A stretch of DNA of 64,000 nt from Bog-159 sp035499555. Its GTDB lineage: Bacteria > Acidobacteriota > Terriglobia > Bryobacterales > Bryobacteraceae. Positions within the stretch are counted from its first letter, which is position 1, and the number at the start of each line of letters is the position of its first letter. The notes below the pieces were generated by a model. It saw nothing but the letters and a program-made list of their open reading frames with translations. It ran no database searches and was not told where the DNA came from. Shown in pieces: positions 35,115 to 43,636 of the stretch. Both the position numbers and the translations under genes were made by a program. The DNA lies in the NCBI GenBank assembly GCA_035499555.1, contig DATJYO010000043.1:1-64000 (forward strand), given 5' to 3'.

Positions 35115-38100
35115 CGATGATCCTTAGACCCAAGCCGCGCACGGTGCTGCTAGGACTCGTGACCCTGCTGATGGCGCCCGTGTGGGCACAGGTTGCTCCA
35201 TCCATTTCCGGGCGAGTCGAGGATGCATCCGGCAGTCCGGTAAGCGGCGCTACCGTGACCGTGAAGAGTCTCGAAACCGGCGCATCGCGTTCCGTGTCCA
35301 CCGACGCCGAAGGTCACTATGAAATTCTGGCCCTGCCGCTCGGGCCGCAGCAGGTGAAGGCTGAGAAAACCGGCTTCAAGGCCGCCCTGCGCACCGCAAT
35401 CACGCTGCGTATCGGGCAGCAGGCCATCGTCGATCTCCGGCTCGAGGTGGGCGAACTGTCCCAGCAGGTGACCGTCTCGGAACCCGCGCCCCTCGTCAAT
35501 ACCACCGCCGCGCCAACCGCGGGCATGGTGAGCGATCGCCAGATCAAGGAACTGCCGCTCAACGGCCGCAGCTTCGATAATCTGATCACCTTGAATCCCG
35601 GCGCCATCAATTACAGCATGAAGAGTCCCGCCACCAGCACCAGCAACGGCAACACGTTTTCGGTGGACGGCCGGCGTACGGCGGAGAACCTGTTCCTGTT
35701 GAATGGAATCGAATACATGGGCGCGAGCCAACTCGCCGTGACGCCGGGCGGCGTCAGCGGCGAACTGCTGGGGATCGATGCCATCCGGGAGTTCAACGTC
35801 CTCACGGATACCTACGGGGCGGAGTATGGCAAACGTGCCGGCGCGCAGGTGAGCGTCGCGACGCAGTCCGGAAGCAACCTGCTCCACGGCTCGATCTTCG
35901 AGTTCCTGCGGAACAGCGCGCTCGATGCGCGGAATTTCTTCGACCAGTCCGGCGTCCCCCCATTTCGCCGGAACCAGTTCGGCGGCGCGCTGGGCGGACC
36001 TCTACGCAAGGACAAGCTGTTCCTGTTCGGCAACTACGAAGGATTCCGCCAGGCGCTGGCCGTCAGCAACGTCGCCGTAGTGCCCGATTCCCAGGCGCGG
36101 CAGGGCTTGCTGCCGGGCCCCTCCGGAGTCTATAAGCCGGTTGCCAATCTGAATCCGACGATGTTGCCATACATGTCGTTCTGGCCGGCGGCCAACGGTC
36201 CCGAGAGATTGGTTGGAGGATTGCCCACCGGTACCGCGCTCTCCTACAGCAATCCGCGCCAGTCCATCCGGGAGGACTTCGGAACCGCGCGCGCGGACTA
36301 CGCCATCGGCAGTCGCGATTCGCTCACCGGCGTGTACACTATCGACGACGGCGATAACACCATCCCGCTCGCCGATCCGTTGTTCGCGTCGCGGGAAACG
36401 CTCAGGGCGCAGGTGGCCAGTGTGCAGGAGACACGCGTTTTCTCCCCGCGCTTCCTGAACACCTTCGAAGCCGGTTTTTCGCGTGCCGCTTTCAATCTCG
36501 ATCCGGTATCGCTGGCCGCGTTTCCATCCGCCGATTCGTTCGTCAGCGGCCTGGGCCCCGGCGGCATCGTCATCGGAGGCGGCGTCACCACCACCGGCGC
36601 GGGAGCGGTTACCTCCGCCGGACCCAACAACGCCGCCGGCGCCTGGAACCGCCGCAACCTGTACACCTGGACCGACAGCGTCCAGATCGTCAAAGGGATT
36701 CACCAGATCGGCGCGGGCGTCTGGCTCCAACGCCTCGAAGACAATGAGGACAGTGCGTCGCGCCAGTTGGGACAGGCCAGTTTCGCCACCCTGACCACTT
36801 TCCTGCAAGGCAAGGTCACCACGTTCCAGGTCGTGCCGGCGCCATCGGAATTGGGTTGGAGAAGCTCTATGGGCGCCTGGTATATCGAGGACACCATCAA
36901 ATTACTCCCCCGCCTGACGCTGGAAGCCGGCATCCGCCATGAGTTCACCACGGGCTGGAACGAGGAGGCCGGCCGGGCCGCCAACTACATCTCGAGCGGC
37001 GGCATTCTGGAGACCGCCCCCCTGGTCGGCCATTCCGCGTTTACGGAGAACAACGCCCGTTGGCTGTTTGGCCCGCGGCTGGCGCTGGCCTGGGACGTCT
37101 TCGGCCAGGGACGCACCGCGCTCCGTGCCGGCTTCGGCACCTACTACTCCCTGATCGACGATCTCAGCTTCCTGTTGAATTCCCTGCCGCCCTACAACGG
37201 CGCGCTTTCCTTCGCGGGCGTCTCCCTGCCGTCCATCCTGCCGATTCCGCGCAGCCAGGCGCTGCCGCCGTCCTGCGGCCCGGGAGTCCCGGCGCCCTGC
37301 GCCACCTACGCGCCGCAAGGAGTACAACAGAACGCCAAGACGCCGACGGTGGAGGAGTGGCGCCTTACGGTCGAACAGCAGGCCGGCCGCAACAACGTGT
37401 TCCGGCTATCGTATGTCGGATCGTTCGGCTTTCATGGCCTCCTGAGCCTGGACCCCAACACGATTCGCGGCCAGATCTGCGCCAGCACGAACGGCTGCAA
37501 GGCCGGCGGGGTCGGCTCCGCCACCACCGTGGTACCCCAGGGCGCCCTCTACATCCCCGTCGCGACCCGCCCCAACCCTTATCTGGGCGCCGGATTTTTC
37601 TGGTACACGGAGGGGAACACCAGCTACAACGCGCTACAGTTGGACTTCAATCGCCGCCTCACCCGGGGCCTTGAATTCCGCGCCAACTACACCTGGTCGA
37701 AGAGTCTGGACCTGAACTCGGCGCTGACCGGCGCGCAGGCCAACAACCAGGCGCAAATGATACTCGACCGCAACGATCTGCGCCTGGATTGGGGACCCTC
37801 GGCCTTGAACGCAACCAACCAGGGCAGCGTCTCCGCCACCTGGATGCTGCCCCTCTGGCGCAACCGCCGCCTGCTCGGCGGGTGGCAGGTCAACGGCATC
37901 GCGACGCTGCTCAGCGGCTTCCCCTTCACCCCGCAGATCGGCGCCAACCGCTCCGGCGACGGCGATACGCGCAATCCCGATCGCCCTTCCCTGAATCCCG
38001 CGTTCACGGGCCCGGTCGTCATCGGGAGTCCGAATCAGTGGTTCAATCCCAACGCATTCGTCCTTCCGCCCGCGGGAACCTACGGCGACCTAGGCCGCGG

Positions 38101-38341
38101 CACTTACACGGGACCGGGCCTGGCGTCTCTCGATCTGTCACTGGCGAAGAACTTCGCGGTCGCCGAGAAACTGACTCTTCAGCTTCGCTCGGAATTCTTC
38201 AACATCCTGAACCATACCAACCTGGGAACGCCCAACGCCATCGTCTTCTCCGGCGCAGCCGTAAGCCCGTCCGCCGGCCTGATCACTTCTACCGCGACGA
38301 CTTCGCGGCAGATCCAGTTCGGGCTGAAGGCGGTGTTCTGA
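35111..38341 (+). CDS. TonB-dependent receptor with carboxypeptidase-regulatory domain (Oar-like)
   Basis: The 1076-residue outer-membrane protein has a signal peptide (about 1-27, ending PVWAQ), then a carboxypeptidase-regulatory-like beta domain (about 30-110: ISGRVEDASGSPVSGATVTV) and a plug (LPLNGRSFDNLITLNPG). The large beta-barrel ends with aromatic-rich strands (FGLKAVF). These Oar-like receptors are numerous in acidobacteria, and the substrate is inferred to be a large glycan or peptide. The start is GTG at 35111, overlapping the SDR stop by four bases; ATG 35117 is the alternative. No TonB or ExbBD is nearby. Confidence 0.9.
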   Translation: MTMILRPKPRTVLLGLVTLLMAPVWAQVAPSISGRVEDASGSPVSGATVTVKSLETGASRSVSTDAEGHYEILALPLGPQQVKAEKTGFKAALRTAITLRIGQQAIVDLRLEVGELSQQVTVSEPAPLVNTTAAPTAGMVSDRQIKELPLNGRSFDNLITLNPGAINYSMKSPATSTSNGNTFSVDGRRTAENLFLLNGIEYMGASQLAVTPGGVSGELLGIDAIREFNVLTDTYGAEYGKRAGAQVSVATQSGSNLLHGSIFEFLRNSALDARNFFDQSGVPPFRRNQFGGALGGPLRKDKLFLFGNYEGFRQALAVSNVAVVPDSQARQGLLPGPSGVYKPVANLNPTMLPYMSFWPAANGPERLVGGLPTGTALSYSNPRQSIREDFGTARADYAIGSRDSLTGVYTIDDGDNTIPLADPLFASRETLRAQVASVQETRVFSPRFLNTFEAGFSRAAFNLDPVSLAAFPSADSFVSGLGPGGIVIGGGVTTTGAGAVTSAGPNNAAGAWNRRNLYTWTDSVQIVKGIHQIGAGVWLQRLEDNEDSASRQLGQASFATLTTFLQGKVTTFQVVPAPSELGWRSSMGAWYIEDTIKLLPRLTLEAGIRHEFTTGWNEEAGRAANYISSGGILETAPLVGHSAFTENNARWLFGPRLALAWDVFGQGRTALRAGFGTYYSLIDDLSFLLNSLPPYNGALSFAGVSLPSILPIPRSQALPPSCGPGVPAPCATYAPQGVQQNAKTPTVEEWRLTVEQQAGRNNVFRLSYVGSFGFHGLLSLDPNTIRGQICASTNGCKAGGVGSATTVVPQGALYIPVATRPNPYLGAGFFWYTEGNTSYNALQLDFNRRLTRGLEFRANYTWSKSLDLNSALTGAQANNQAQMILDRNDLRLDWGPSALNATNQGSVSATWMLPLWRNRRLLGGWQVNGIATLLSGFPFTPQIGANRSGDGDTRNPDRPSLNPAFTGPVVIGSPNQWFNPNAFVLPPAGTYGDLGRGTYTGPGLASLDLSLAKNFAVAEKLTLQLRSEFFNILNHTNLGTPNAIVFSGAAVSPSAGLITSTATTSRQIQFGLKAVF

Positions 38342-38378
38342 ACGGGCCCGGGCGTTCGCATGGTAGACTGTTCCTAAC

Positions 38379-38455
38379 GGGCCCGTAGCTCAGTTGGTTA
38401 GAGCGCGTGCTTGACACGCACGAGGTCACAGATTCGAGTTCTGTCGGGCCCACCA
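38379..38455 (+). tRNA. tRNA-Val (GAC anticodon), CCA encoded
   Basis: The 77-base cloverleaf has acceptor GGGCCCG paired with CGGGCCC, a D arm with AGTTGGTTA, an anticodon stem CGTGC/GCACG around TTGACAC (anticodon GAC, valine), a short variable loop, and a T arm with TTCGAGT. The terminal ACCA is encoded. It lies just downstream of the TonB-dependent receptor on the same strand. Confidence 0.97.
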
Positions 38456-38556
38456 CTACTCAAAACTCGCGGCGAATAAGTCCGCGGAGCCCCGCGATGT
38501 CTCCAGGCTATCTTGGCTGCTCCAGCCGGAGCGCCGATCGATAATAGAAAGATACG

Positions 38557-40059
38557 ATGATGAACAGCCTTGCGAGTAAGGTAATTGTGATCACGGGTGC
38601 GGTGGTCTCAACCACCGTCATGTGCGCCCAGCCCGGGACGTCGCCTGAATTCGTGCGACGCGAGGGCACGCATCTCACCCTGGCGGGCCGGCCGTTCCGC
38701 TTCAGCGGCCCGAACATCGAATGGCTCGGCCTGGAGGGCTACGGCCCACACGACCCCGCCGGGCCGCGCTTTGCGAGCCGGTTCGAAATCGACGACGCGC
38801 TGGACACCGCGGTCGAAATGGGCGCCCGCGTGGTGCGTTCGCAGACCATGGGCGACACCGTCGGCTGCCCGCGCTGCATCCAGCCGCGGGAGGGACAGTT
38901 CAACGAAGCCGCCTTTGAGTCGTCCGATTACGCGCTGGCGGCCGCCGCGCGCCGCGGTCTGAAGGTGATCGTCACGCTGGTTGGCGATTGCGCCACTTGC
39001 TCCGGCGGCGGCATCGGCCAATACGCCGCCTGGGAACACAAGTCCGACCTTTCGGAATTCTTTCGCGATCCGGCCCTGGTTGCGGCGTTCGAAAAACACG
39101 TTGACGCCGTGCTGAACCACGTGAACCGGGTCACCGGCGTGCCATACAAGGACGATCCGACGATTCTCGCCTGGGAGAACTGTAACATGTGCGGCCTGAT
39201 CGCGACATTCCTGGGCGGTCCGAAGAGCATAGGCGAGCTTTCGAATTGGGTCGAGACCGTGGGCCGGCACATCAAGCAGGTCGATTCCCGGCACCTCTAC
39301 CTGGACACCAGCGGCATTTTTCGCTCCTATCCGAACGTGCTCGACAATCCCAGCCCGGACATGACCACCTTCGAGTATTATCCCCACTGGGACGCGCTGT
39401 TTGGCGGCGGGCGGGTGAAAACGGCCGCCTCCTCTTTTACCCAGGACGCGGCCAACGTCACCGCGCACGGCAAGGTGTACATCGTGAATGAATTCGGCTG
39501 GGACCGCACAGACTGGAAGACCACGGACGACTTTCAACAGGTGCTCGATACGCTCGCCCGGGATGCCAACGTGTCCGGCGACCTGTTCTGGGCCCTGGCG
39601 GCGCACCTGGATAATTTCGGCTTCCAGCCGATTCCCGCCGATGCCAAGCTGCCATTCGCGGAAACGGGCGAAAGCGGCGAGTGGTGGGCGCTCTACTATC
39701 CGGGCGTGAAGACGCTGGTGAACACCGCCGAAGACATGGCACAGCGTGCGCAGCAATTGCGTACACATGGCTTCGCGATGGCCGGGAAGCCCGTACCGAA
39801 ACATGGGACGCCCCCCGCGCCGGTGGTGACCACGGTCGTGTGGAGCGGCCTGGTGGCCTGGCGCGGTTCAGCCGGCGCGGTCCGCTACTCGATCGAGCGG
39901 ATGGCTCCGGGCGCGAAGGAGTGGACGACCGTATGCGATCGCTGCGCCACCGACAGCGACGATCCCTGGACGGACCCGCACGCGATGTTTGGCGCGCGCT
40001 ACCGCGTCATCGCCTGGAACGCCGACGGGGTGGCCGGCCCGCCATCGGAGCCGAAGTAA
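38557..40059 (+). CDS. secreted GH5-like glycoside hydrolase (mannanase-like) with altered acid/base motif
   Basis: The 500-residue protein has a hydrophobic N-terminus (1-24), a TIM barrel (about 30-400) and a C-terminal fibronectin-III-like domain (VVWSGLVAWRGSAGAVRYSI). The barrel matches GH5 mannanase-like enzymes: FRFSGPNIEWLG at the first strand and the nucleophile in V-N-E-F-G-W (Glu312). At the acid/base position the usual W-E-L-x-N-E is W-E-N-C-N-M (206-211), so Met211 replaces the expected Glu. Glu207 or another residue may compensate. It is predicted to be exported and to act on beta-mannan or related glycans, or only to bind them. Confidence 0.75.
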   Translation: MMNSLASKVIVITGAVVSTTVMCAQPGTSPEFVRREGTHLTLAGRPFRFSGPNIEWLGLEGYGPHDPAGPRFASRFEIDDALDTAVEMGARVVRSQTMGDTVGCPRCIQPREGQFNEAAFESSDYALAAAARRGLKVIVTLVGDCATCSGGGIGQYAAWEHKSDLSEFFRDPALVAAFEKHVDAVLNHVNRVTGVPYKDDPTILAWENCNMCGLIATFLGGPKSIGELSNWVETVGRHIKQVDSRHLYLDTSGIFRSYPNVLDNPSPDMTTFEYYPHWDALFGGGRVKTAASSFTQDAANVTAHGKVYIVNEFGWDRTDWKTTDDFQQVLDTLARDANVSGDLFWALAAHLDNFGFQPIPADAKLPFAETGESGEWWALYYPGVKTLVNTAEDMAQRAQQLRTHGFAMAGKPVPKHGTPPAPVVTTVVWSGLVAWRGSAGAVRYSIERMAPGAKEWTTVCDRCATDSDDPWTDPHAMFGARYRVIAWNADGVAGPPSEPK

Positions 40060-40106
40060 AATCGGACTGCCGGCTCTGTTAGCATTGGTTCTTAAAGGTG
40101 ATTCGT

Positions 40107-40721
40107 GTGACTCCGAGGCGAGTTTTGATTCTGGCGGCGCTGTCCGCCCTCTGCGCGAACGGCGCGGATACCCTCAGCGTGATGGGTCGCACCTGGACGG
40201 TTCCGGTGGCCGCCGACTGGAGCGCGGAAGGCGGCGTCCTGCGCCTGGTGACGCACCGCGGTCCCTTACCCGGCCCGCGCCGTCCGATCCAGTTCGCGCT
40301 GACCGACGTCCCGCCGTACGGCCGCCTCTCCATCGAAGCCGACGTGATGCCGCTGGAGCGCTCCTTGATGATCGTCTTCGCTTATATCGATCCGGCGCAC
40401 TTCGACTACGCGCACCTGTCGATCGACACCGCCGCCGTGCAACCCGTGCACAACGGCATTTTTCACGTTTATGGGGGCGAGCGCGTGCGCATCAGCGGGG
40501 AGCGTGGCCCGGCCGCATTCGCGGCCAGCGGACGCTGGTATCACGTCAAGCTGCTGCACGATTCCGTCACGGGAACGGTCCAGGTGGCGGTCGATGGGCG
40601 GCCGGTGCCGGCCCTGCGCGCCGTGGACCTCAGCCTGGGGCCGGGCAAAATCGGCTTCGGCTCATTCGATGAAACCGGCGCCTTCCGGAACATCCGCATC
40701 ACCGTCAAACCAAAACGATGA
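40107..40721 (+). CDS. secreted concanavalin/LamG-like domain protein
   Basis: The protein has a signal peptide (ALSALCANG at its end) followed by one jelly-roll domain of about 180 residues with repeated strands: GVLRLVTHRGP, RLSIEADVMPL, WYHVKLLHDSVTG and GKIGFGSFDETGAFRNIRIT. This is the DUF1080/LamG-type fold, usually sugar-binding. The GTG at 40107 is preferred because AAGGTGA lies five bases upstream; a GTG at 40098 would add three residues. It follows the GH5-like gene by 47 bases and may work with it. Confidence 0.7.
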   Translation: MTPRRVLILAALSALCANGADTLSVMGRTWTVPVAADWSAEGGVLRLVTHRGPLPGPRRPIQFALTDVPPYGRLSIEADVMPLERSLMIVFAYIDPAHFDYAHLSIDTAAVQPVHNGIFHVYGGERVRISGERGPAAFAASGRWYHVKLLHDSVTGTVQVAVDGRPVPALRAVDLSLGPGKIGFGSFDETGAFRNIRITVKPKR

Positions 40722-40787
40722 GGCGCGCGCCGGCGCGCGGCGCCGGACCGGACGCCGATCGATTGTGTCTGGCGTTAATATTGATCG

Positions 40788-41864
40788 ATGAAAATCATGA
40801 AATCGTTTTGCCTGATTTGCCTGATCCTGGCCGTGGCGCCGCGACCGAAGCTGGCGGCGCAGGTGCAAACCGAGGTGCCGGCGGTAGTTCCTAACGCGCG
40901 GCCGGTGGCTGTGGAGCATGTCCGGATTCACGGCACGGCGTTGGAACGTAATCTCGAGGGCGATGCCGTGGACCGTGACGTCATCGTTTTTCTGCCGCCG
41001 AGCTACGCCACCGGGAAGAGCCGGCGCTACCCGGTGGTCTACGCGCTGCACGGTTATTCGATCGGCGCCGAGCAGTGGACCCACGAGATCCACGTACCGC
41101 AGACGATCGAGGGCGCCTTTGCCTTGGGCTCCCGGGAAATGATCGTCGTCTTGCCCGACTCCAAAACTCTGCACAACGGATCGATGTATTCGAGTTCCGT
41201 AACGACCGGCGATTTCGAGCAGTTCATCGCCCGCGACGTGGTGGCCTACATCGACGCGCACTATCGCACGATCGCCGCGCGAACGAGTCGGGGACTGGTG
41301 GGCCACTCCATGGGCGGCTATGGCGCCACACGTATCGGGATGAAACACGCGGATGTCTTTGGCAGCCTATACATCATGAGTCCCTGCTGTCTCGAGCCCA
41401 TGGGCGGACGCGCGCCCAATCCCGAGGTCGCTAAAGCGCTGGAGTCGGTGAAGACCCCGGCCGACTCCGCCAGACTGCCTTTTTTCGCTCGCGCCCAGTT
41501 AGCCTCCGCCGCCGCATGGTCGCCTGATCCGAAGAATCCTCCGCTCTATCTGGATCTGCCGGTGAAAGACGGCGCGCCCCAGCCCGATGTGCTCGCCAAG
41601 TGGACGGCCAATGCCCCGTTGGCCTTCATCGATCAATACATCCACAATCTGCGGCAGTATCGTGCGATTGCGATCGACGTGGGCGACCAGGATGGCCTGC
41701 GCGCCGGGGCGGGCAAGCTACACGAAGTCCTCGACAATTACGGCATCGCCAACACGTTTGAGATTTATCACGGCACGCATACCAGCGCAGTGGCGGATCG
41801 CTTTCAGAATCACGTGCTGACGTTCTTCAGCAAGAACCTGTGCTTTGATCGGGCCTGCCGGTGA
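40788..41864 (+). CDS. secreted esterase (esterase D/feruloyl esterase-like alpha/beta hydrolase)
   Basis: The 358-residue protein has a signal peptide (about 1-24) and an alpha/beta-hydrolase fold of the putative-esterase family. Its features are RRYPVVYALHGYSIGAEQWT, nucleophile in G-H-S-M-G-G-Y, the acid in IDVGDQDGL, and the histidine in Y-H-G-T-H-T-S. Acyl-ester cleavage on plant polysaccharides is a common role for such enzymes and fits the GH genes upstream. The start at 40788 has TAATAT six bases before it and no ribosome site; ATG 40797 is an alternative. Confidence 0.85.
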   Translation: MKIMKSFCLICLILAVAPRPKLAAQVQTEVPAVVPNARPVAVEHVRIHGTALERNLEGDAVDRDVIVFLPPSYATGKSRRYPVVYALHGYSIGAEQWTHEIHVPQTIEGAFALGSREMIVVLPDSKTLHNGSMYSSSVTTGDFEQFIARDVVAYIDAHYRTIAARTSRGLVGHSMGGYGATRIGMKHADVFGSLYIMSPCCLEPMGGRAPNPEVAKALESVKTPADSARLPFFARAQLASAAAWSPDPKNPPLYLDLPVKDGAPQPDVLAKWTANAPLAFIDQYIHNLRQYRAIAIDVGDQDGLRAGAGKLHEVLDNYGIANTFEIYHGTHTSAVADRFQNHVLTFFSKNLCFDRACR

Positions 41865-41867
41865 GAA

Positions 41868-42032
41868 TCATTTCCTGGCCGGCGCAGGTGCGCCCGCGGC
41901 CTTCATCTGTTGACCGCAGCATATCTCCGCGTGCCGATGAGCACCGCTTTCGGCGCATGGACATGCCTTCTCGTACACGAGCGTCGCTCCGCACTTCTCA
42001 CAGACGTAACGCTCGCCTGCATTTCGAGCCAT
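41868..42032 (-). CDS. desulforedoxin-like cysteine-rich small protein (54 aa)
   Basis: The 54-residue protein has Y-V-C-E-K-C-G-A near residue 10 and then A-C-P-C and E-I-C-C-G-Q-Q-M, a pattern like the iron-binding desulforedoxin/rubredoxin knuckle with extra cysteines and histidines (H-R-H). A strong AGGAGG lies seven bases before the ATG at 42032. The gene is 40 bases downstream of the selenoprotein peroxiredoxin on the same strand, so it may be cotranscribed and could deliver electrons to it. The family assignment is from the motif only. Confidence 0.7.
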   Translation of the reverse strand: MARNAGERYVCEKCGATLVYEKACPCAESGAHRHAEICCGQQMKAAGAPAPARK

Positions 42033-42072
42033 AGTAAACCTCCTGGGTCCTTTCCGTGTTTCAAAGTGCCCC

Positions 42073-42681
42073 TCAGTCAAATGCCGACTGGGTCTTCCAC
42101 TCCTTCCAGACGTTACCTACCAGTTCGATCCCGGGCTTGAGTGTTGGCTTACCGGGCCGCCAGCCGGACGGCGTGGCGAGAGCGCCCTTGGATTCGCGCA
42201 CGAGCTGGAACGCTTGAATCTGCCGGATCGACTCGGCGACGTTGCGGCCAACCGGGGGCGTCAGGACTTCGTAGGCCTGTACGACGCCGTCCGGATCGAT
42301 GAGGAACCGGCCGCGCGTCTCCACGCCGGCTTCTTCGTCATAGACGCCATACACCGTGCCGACTTTACCAGCCCCATCCGACAGCATCGGAAAGGGCACG
42401 CCGCCGGCCACCAGCTTGCACAATTCCTGATCGTTCCACATCTTGTGAACGAACACGCTGTCAACGCTTACAGACAGGACTTCCACACCGAGTCGCTGAA
42501 ACTCGGGAAACGTCTCGGCGACCGCCGAGAGCTCCGTGCTTCAAACGAAGGTGAAGTCTCCCGGATAGAAGCAAAGCAACACCCATTTGCCGAGATATTC
42601 GGAAAGCTTGACATTGACGAACTTGCCCTGGTGATACGCGGGCGCGGTGAAATCCGGAGCTTTCCTTCCGATCAGGATCAT
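42073..42681 (-). CDS. selenocysteine-containing AhpC-like peroxiredoxin (UGA-encoded Sec47)
   Basis: The frame encodes 202 residues with one in-frame TGA (42541-42543). Before it the protein reads MILIGRKAPDFTAP to YPGDFTFV; after it STELSAVAETF continues the AhpC fold to WKTQSAFD. AhpC proteins have FTFVCPTEL here, so UGA stands exactly at the peroxidatic Cys (residue 47). A SECIS-like hairpin follows within 28 bases. Thr44 and the R-G-R region near 123-125 of the active site are kept. The resolving-Cys segment (VCPAxW in AhpC) is LATPSGW (168-174), with no cysteine, so it is a one-Sec type. The ATG at 42681 has AAGGAG eight bases upstream; another ATG with GAGGAG lies in frame at 42789 and would add 36 residues. 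The role is reduction of hydroperoxides. Confidence 0.9.
42513..42530 (-). promoter_or_regulatory. bacterial SECIS element directing UGA-to-selenocysteine recoding
   Basis: On the mRNA, ten bases after the UGA, UCUCGGC pairs perfectly with GCCGAGA around the loop GGUC. SelB in known bacterial SECIS elements recognises a GGU-type apical loop placed about 16-37 bases after the UGA. Here the loop starts 18 bases after it, close to the spacing in E. coli fdhF. The hairpin is inside the coding sequence. Confidence 0.88.
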
Positions 42682-42833
42682 GTGCGATCTCTCCTTCTGT
42701 TCTTGTTGGTCTATGTTCTCGCCGTGGGTTGGTTGAGTAACCGGCCTGCCTGCCGGCCTGGCGCAACCGGGATCGAAGCTCTCTGCCATAATCTCCTCGC
42801 AGAATCGAAGCTATAGAGCAGAAATACATCTAT

Positions 42834-42839
42834 ATTATA
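42834..42839 (-). promoter_or_regulatory. -10 element (TATAAT) upstream of the selenoprotein peroxiredoxin
   Basis: A perfect TATAAT on the minus strand would give a leader of about 145 bases to the ATG at 42681, or about 40 bases to the ATG at 42789. No good -35 was found at 16-18 bases. The region 42682-42939 between this gene and urtE holds no other supported gene. Confidence 0.4.
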
Positions 42840-42939
42840 ATCACACTGTCCGGCGATAGGAATGTGAGCGACGGGCTCTGGGCTTTAGAATATGGGAACT
42901 GTACCCGGACGCTGCGGCGCAGCCGCCGCACCTCGCGGT

Positions 42940-43635
42940 CTAGACGCTGAGATGGGTTTGCACGATTTCGTCCGACAGTTCGCCGATTGTGCCGACGGCC
43001 ACCCGCCGGCCTTTGTCCAGGATGCAGAACTCGCTGGCCACACGCCGCGCGAACGGCAGTTTCTGTTCCACGAGAAGCACCGTCAGCCCCTCTTCGCGGT
43101 TTAGTTTCAGGATCACGTCGCCGATCTCGTGCACGATGTTGGGCTGAATTCCTTCGGTGGGTTCGTCGAGGATCAACAACTGCGGTTCGAGCACGAGCGC
43201 GCGGCCGATCGCAAGCTGCTGCTGCTGGCCGCCGGAAAGGTCGCCGCCGCGGCGTTTCAGCATCTGGGCCAGCACGGGGAACAAGGCAAAAATGCGGTCC
43301 GGGATTCGGCGCGGGGCATTCTTGCGCAGGCCCAAGCCCACGCGCAAGTTCTCCTCGACCGTCAACTGCGGAAAGATCTCGCGCCCCTGCGGCACATAAC
43401 CGATGCCCAGCCGCGCCCGCTCTTCGGCCGGCCGTTTGGCCATATCGGTTCCGTTGAAAACGATGGCACCGGACCGGACCGGTTGCAGCCCCATGACGCA
43501 CTTGAGGAGCGTCGTCTTGCCCATGCCGTTGCGCCCCATCAGGCACATGCGCGATCCCCGGGAGACGGCGAGGTCCACATCCCACAAGGTGTGGCTGCCT
43601 CCGTAGAATTGGTTCAGCCTGTCGATTGCGAGCAC
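42940..43635 (-). CDS. urtE: urea ABC transporter ATP-binding protein UrtE
   Basis: The 231-residue LivF-type ATPase has Walker A G-R-N-G-M-G-K-T-T, signature L-S-G-G-Q-Q-Q-Q, Walker B LLILDEPTEGIQP and the H-loop replaced by LVEQKL, as in this subfamily. It is the second of two ATPases of the urea/short-amide importer. The GTG at 43635 has GGGAG six bases upstream and lies one base after the urtD stop. It is the last gene of the urt operon. Confidence 0.93.
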   Translation of the reverse strand: MLAIDRLNQFYGGSHTLWDVDLAVSRGSRMCLMGRNGMGKTTLLKCVMGLQPVRSGAIVFNGTDMAKRPAEERARLGIGYVPQGREIFPQLTVEENLRVGLGLRKNAPRRIPDRIFALFPVLAQMLKRRGGDLSGGQQQQLAIGRALVLEPQLLILDEPTEGIQPNIVHEIGDVILKLNREEGLTVLLVEQKLPFARRVASEFCILDKGRRVAVGTIGELSDEIVQTHLSV

Positions 43636-43636
43636 G

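Noticed and set aside
38456..38520. Rho-independent terminator after tRNA-Val
   Set aside because: A CGCGG/CCGCG hairpin exists but there is no T-run after it.
42541..42543. Premature stop making the peroxiredoxin a pseudogene
   Set aside because: The stop is at the catalytic Cys codon, the frame is otherwise intact and a SECIS hairpin follows; recoding explains all three.
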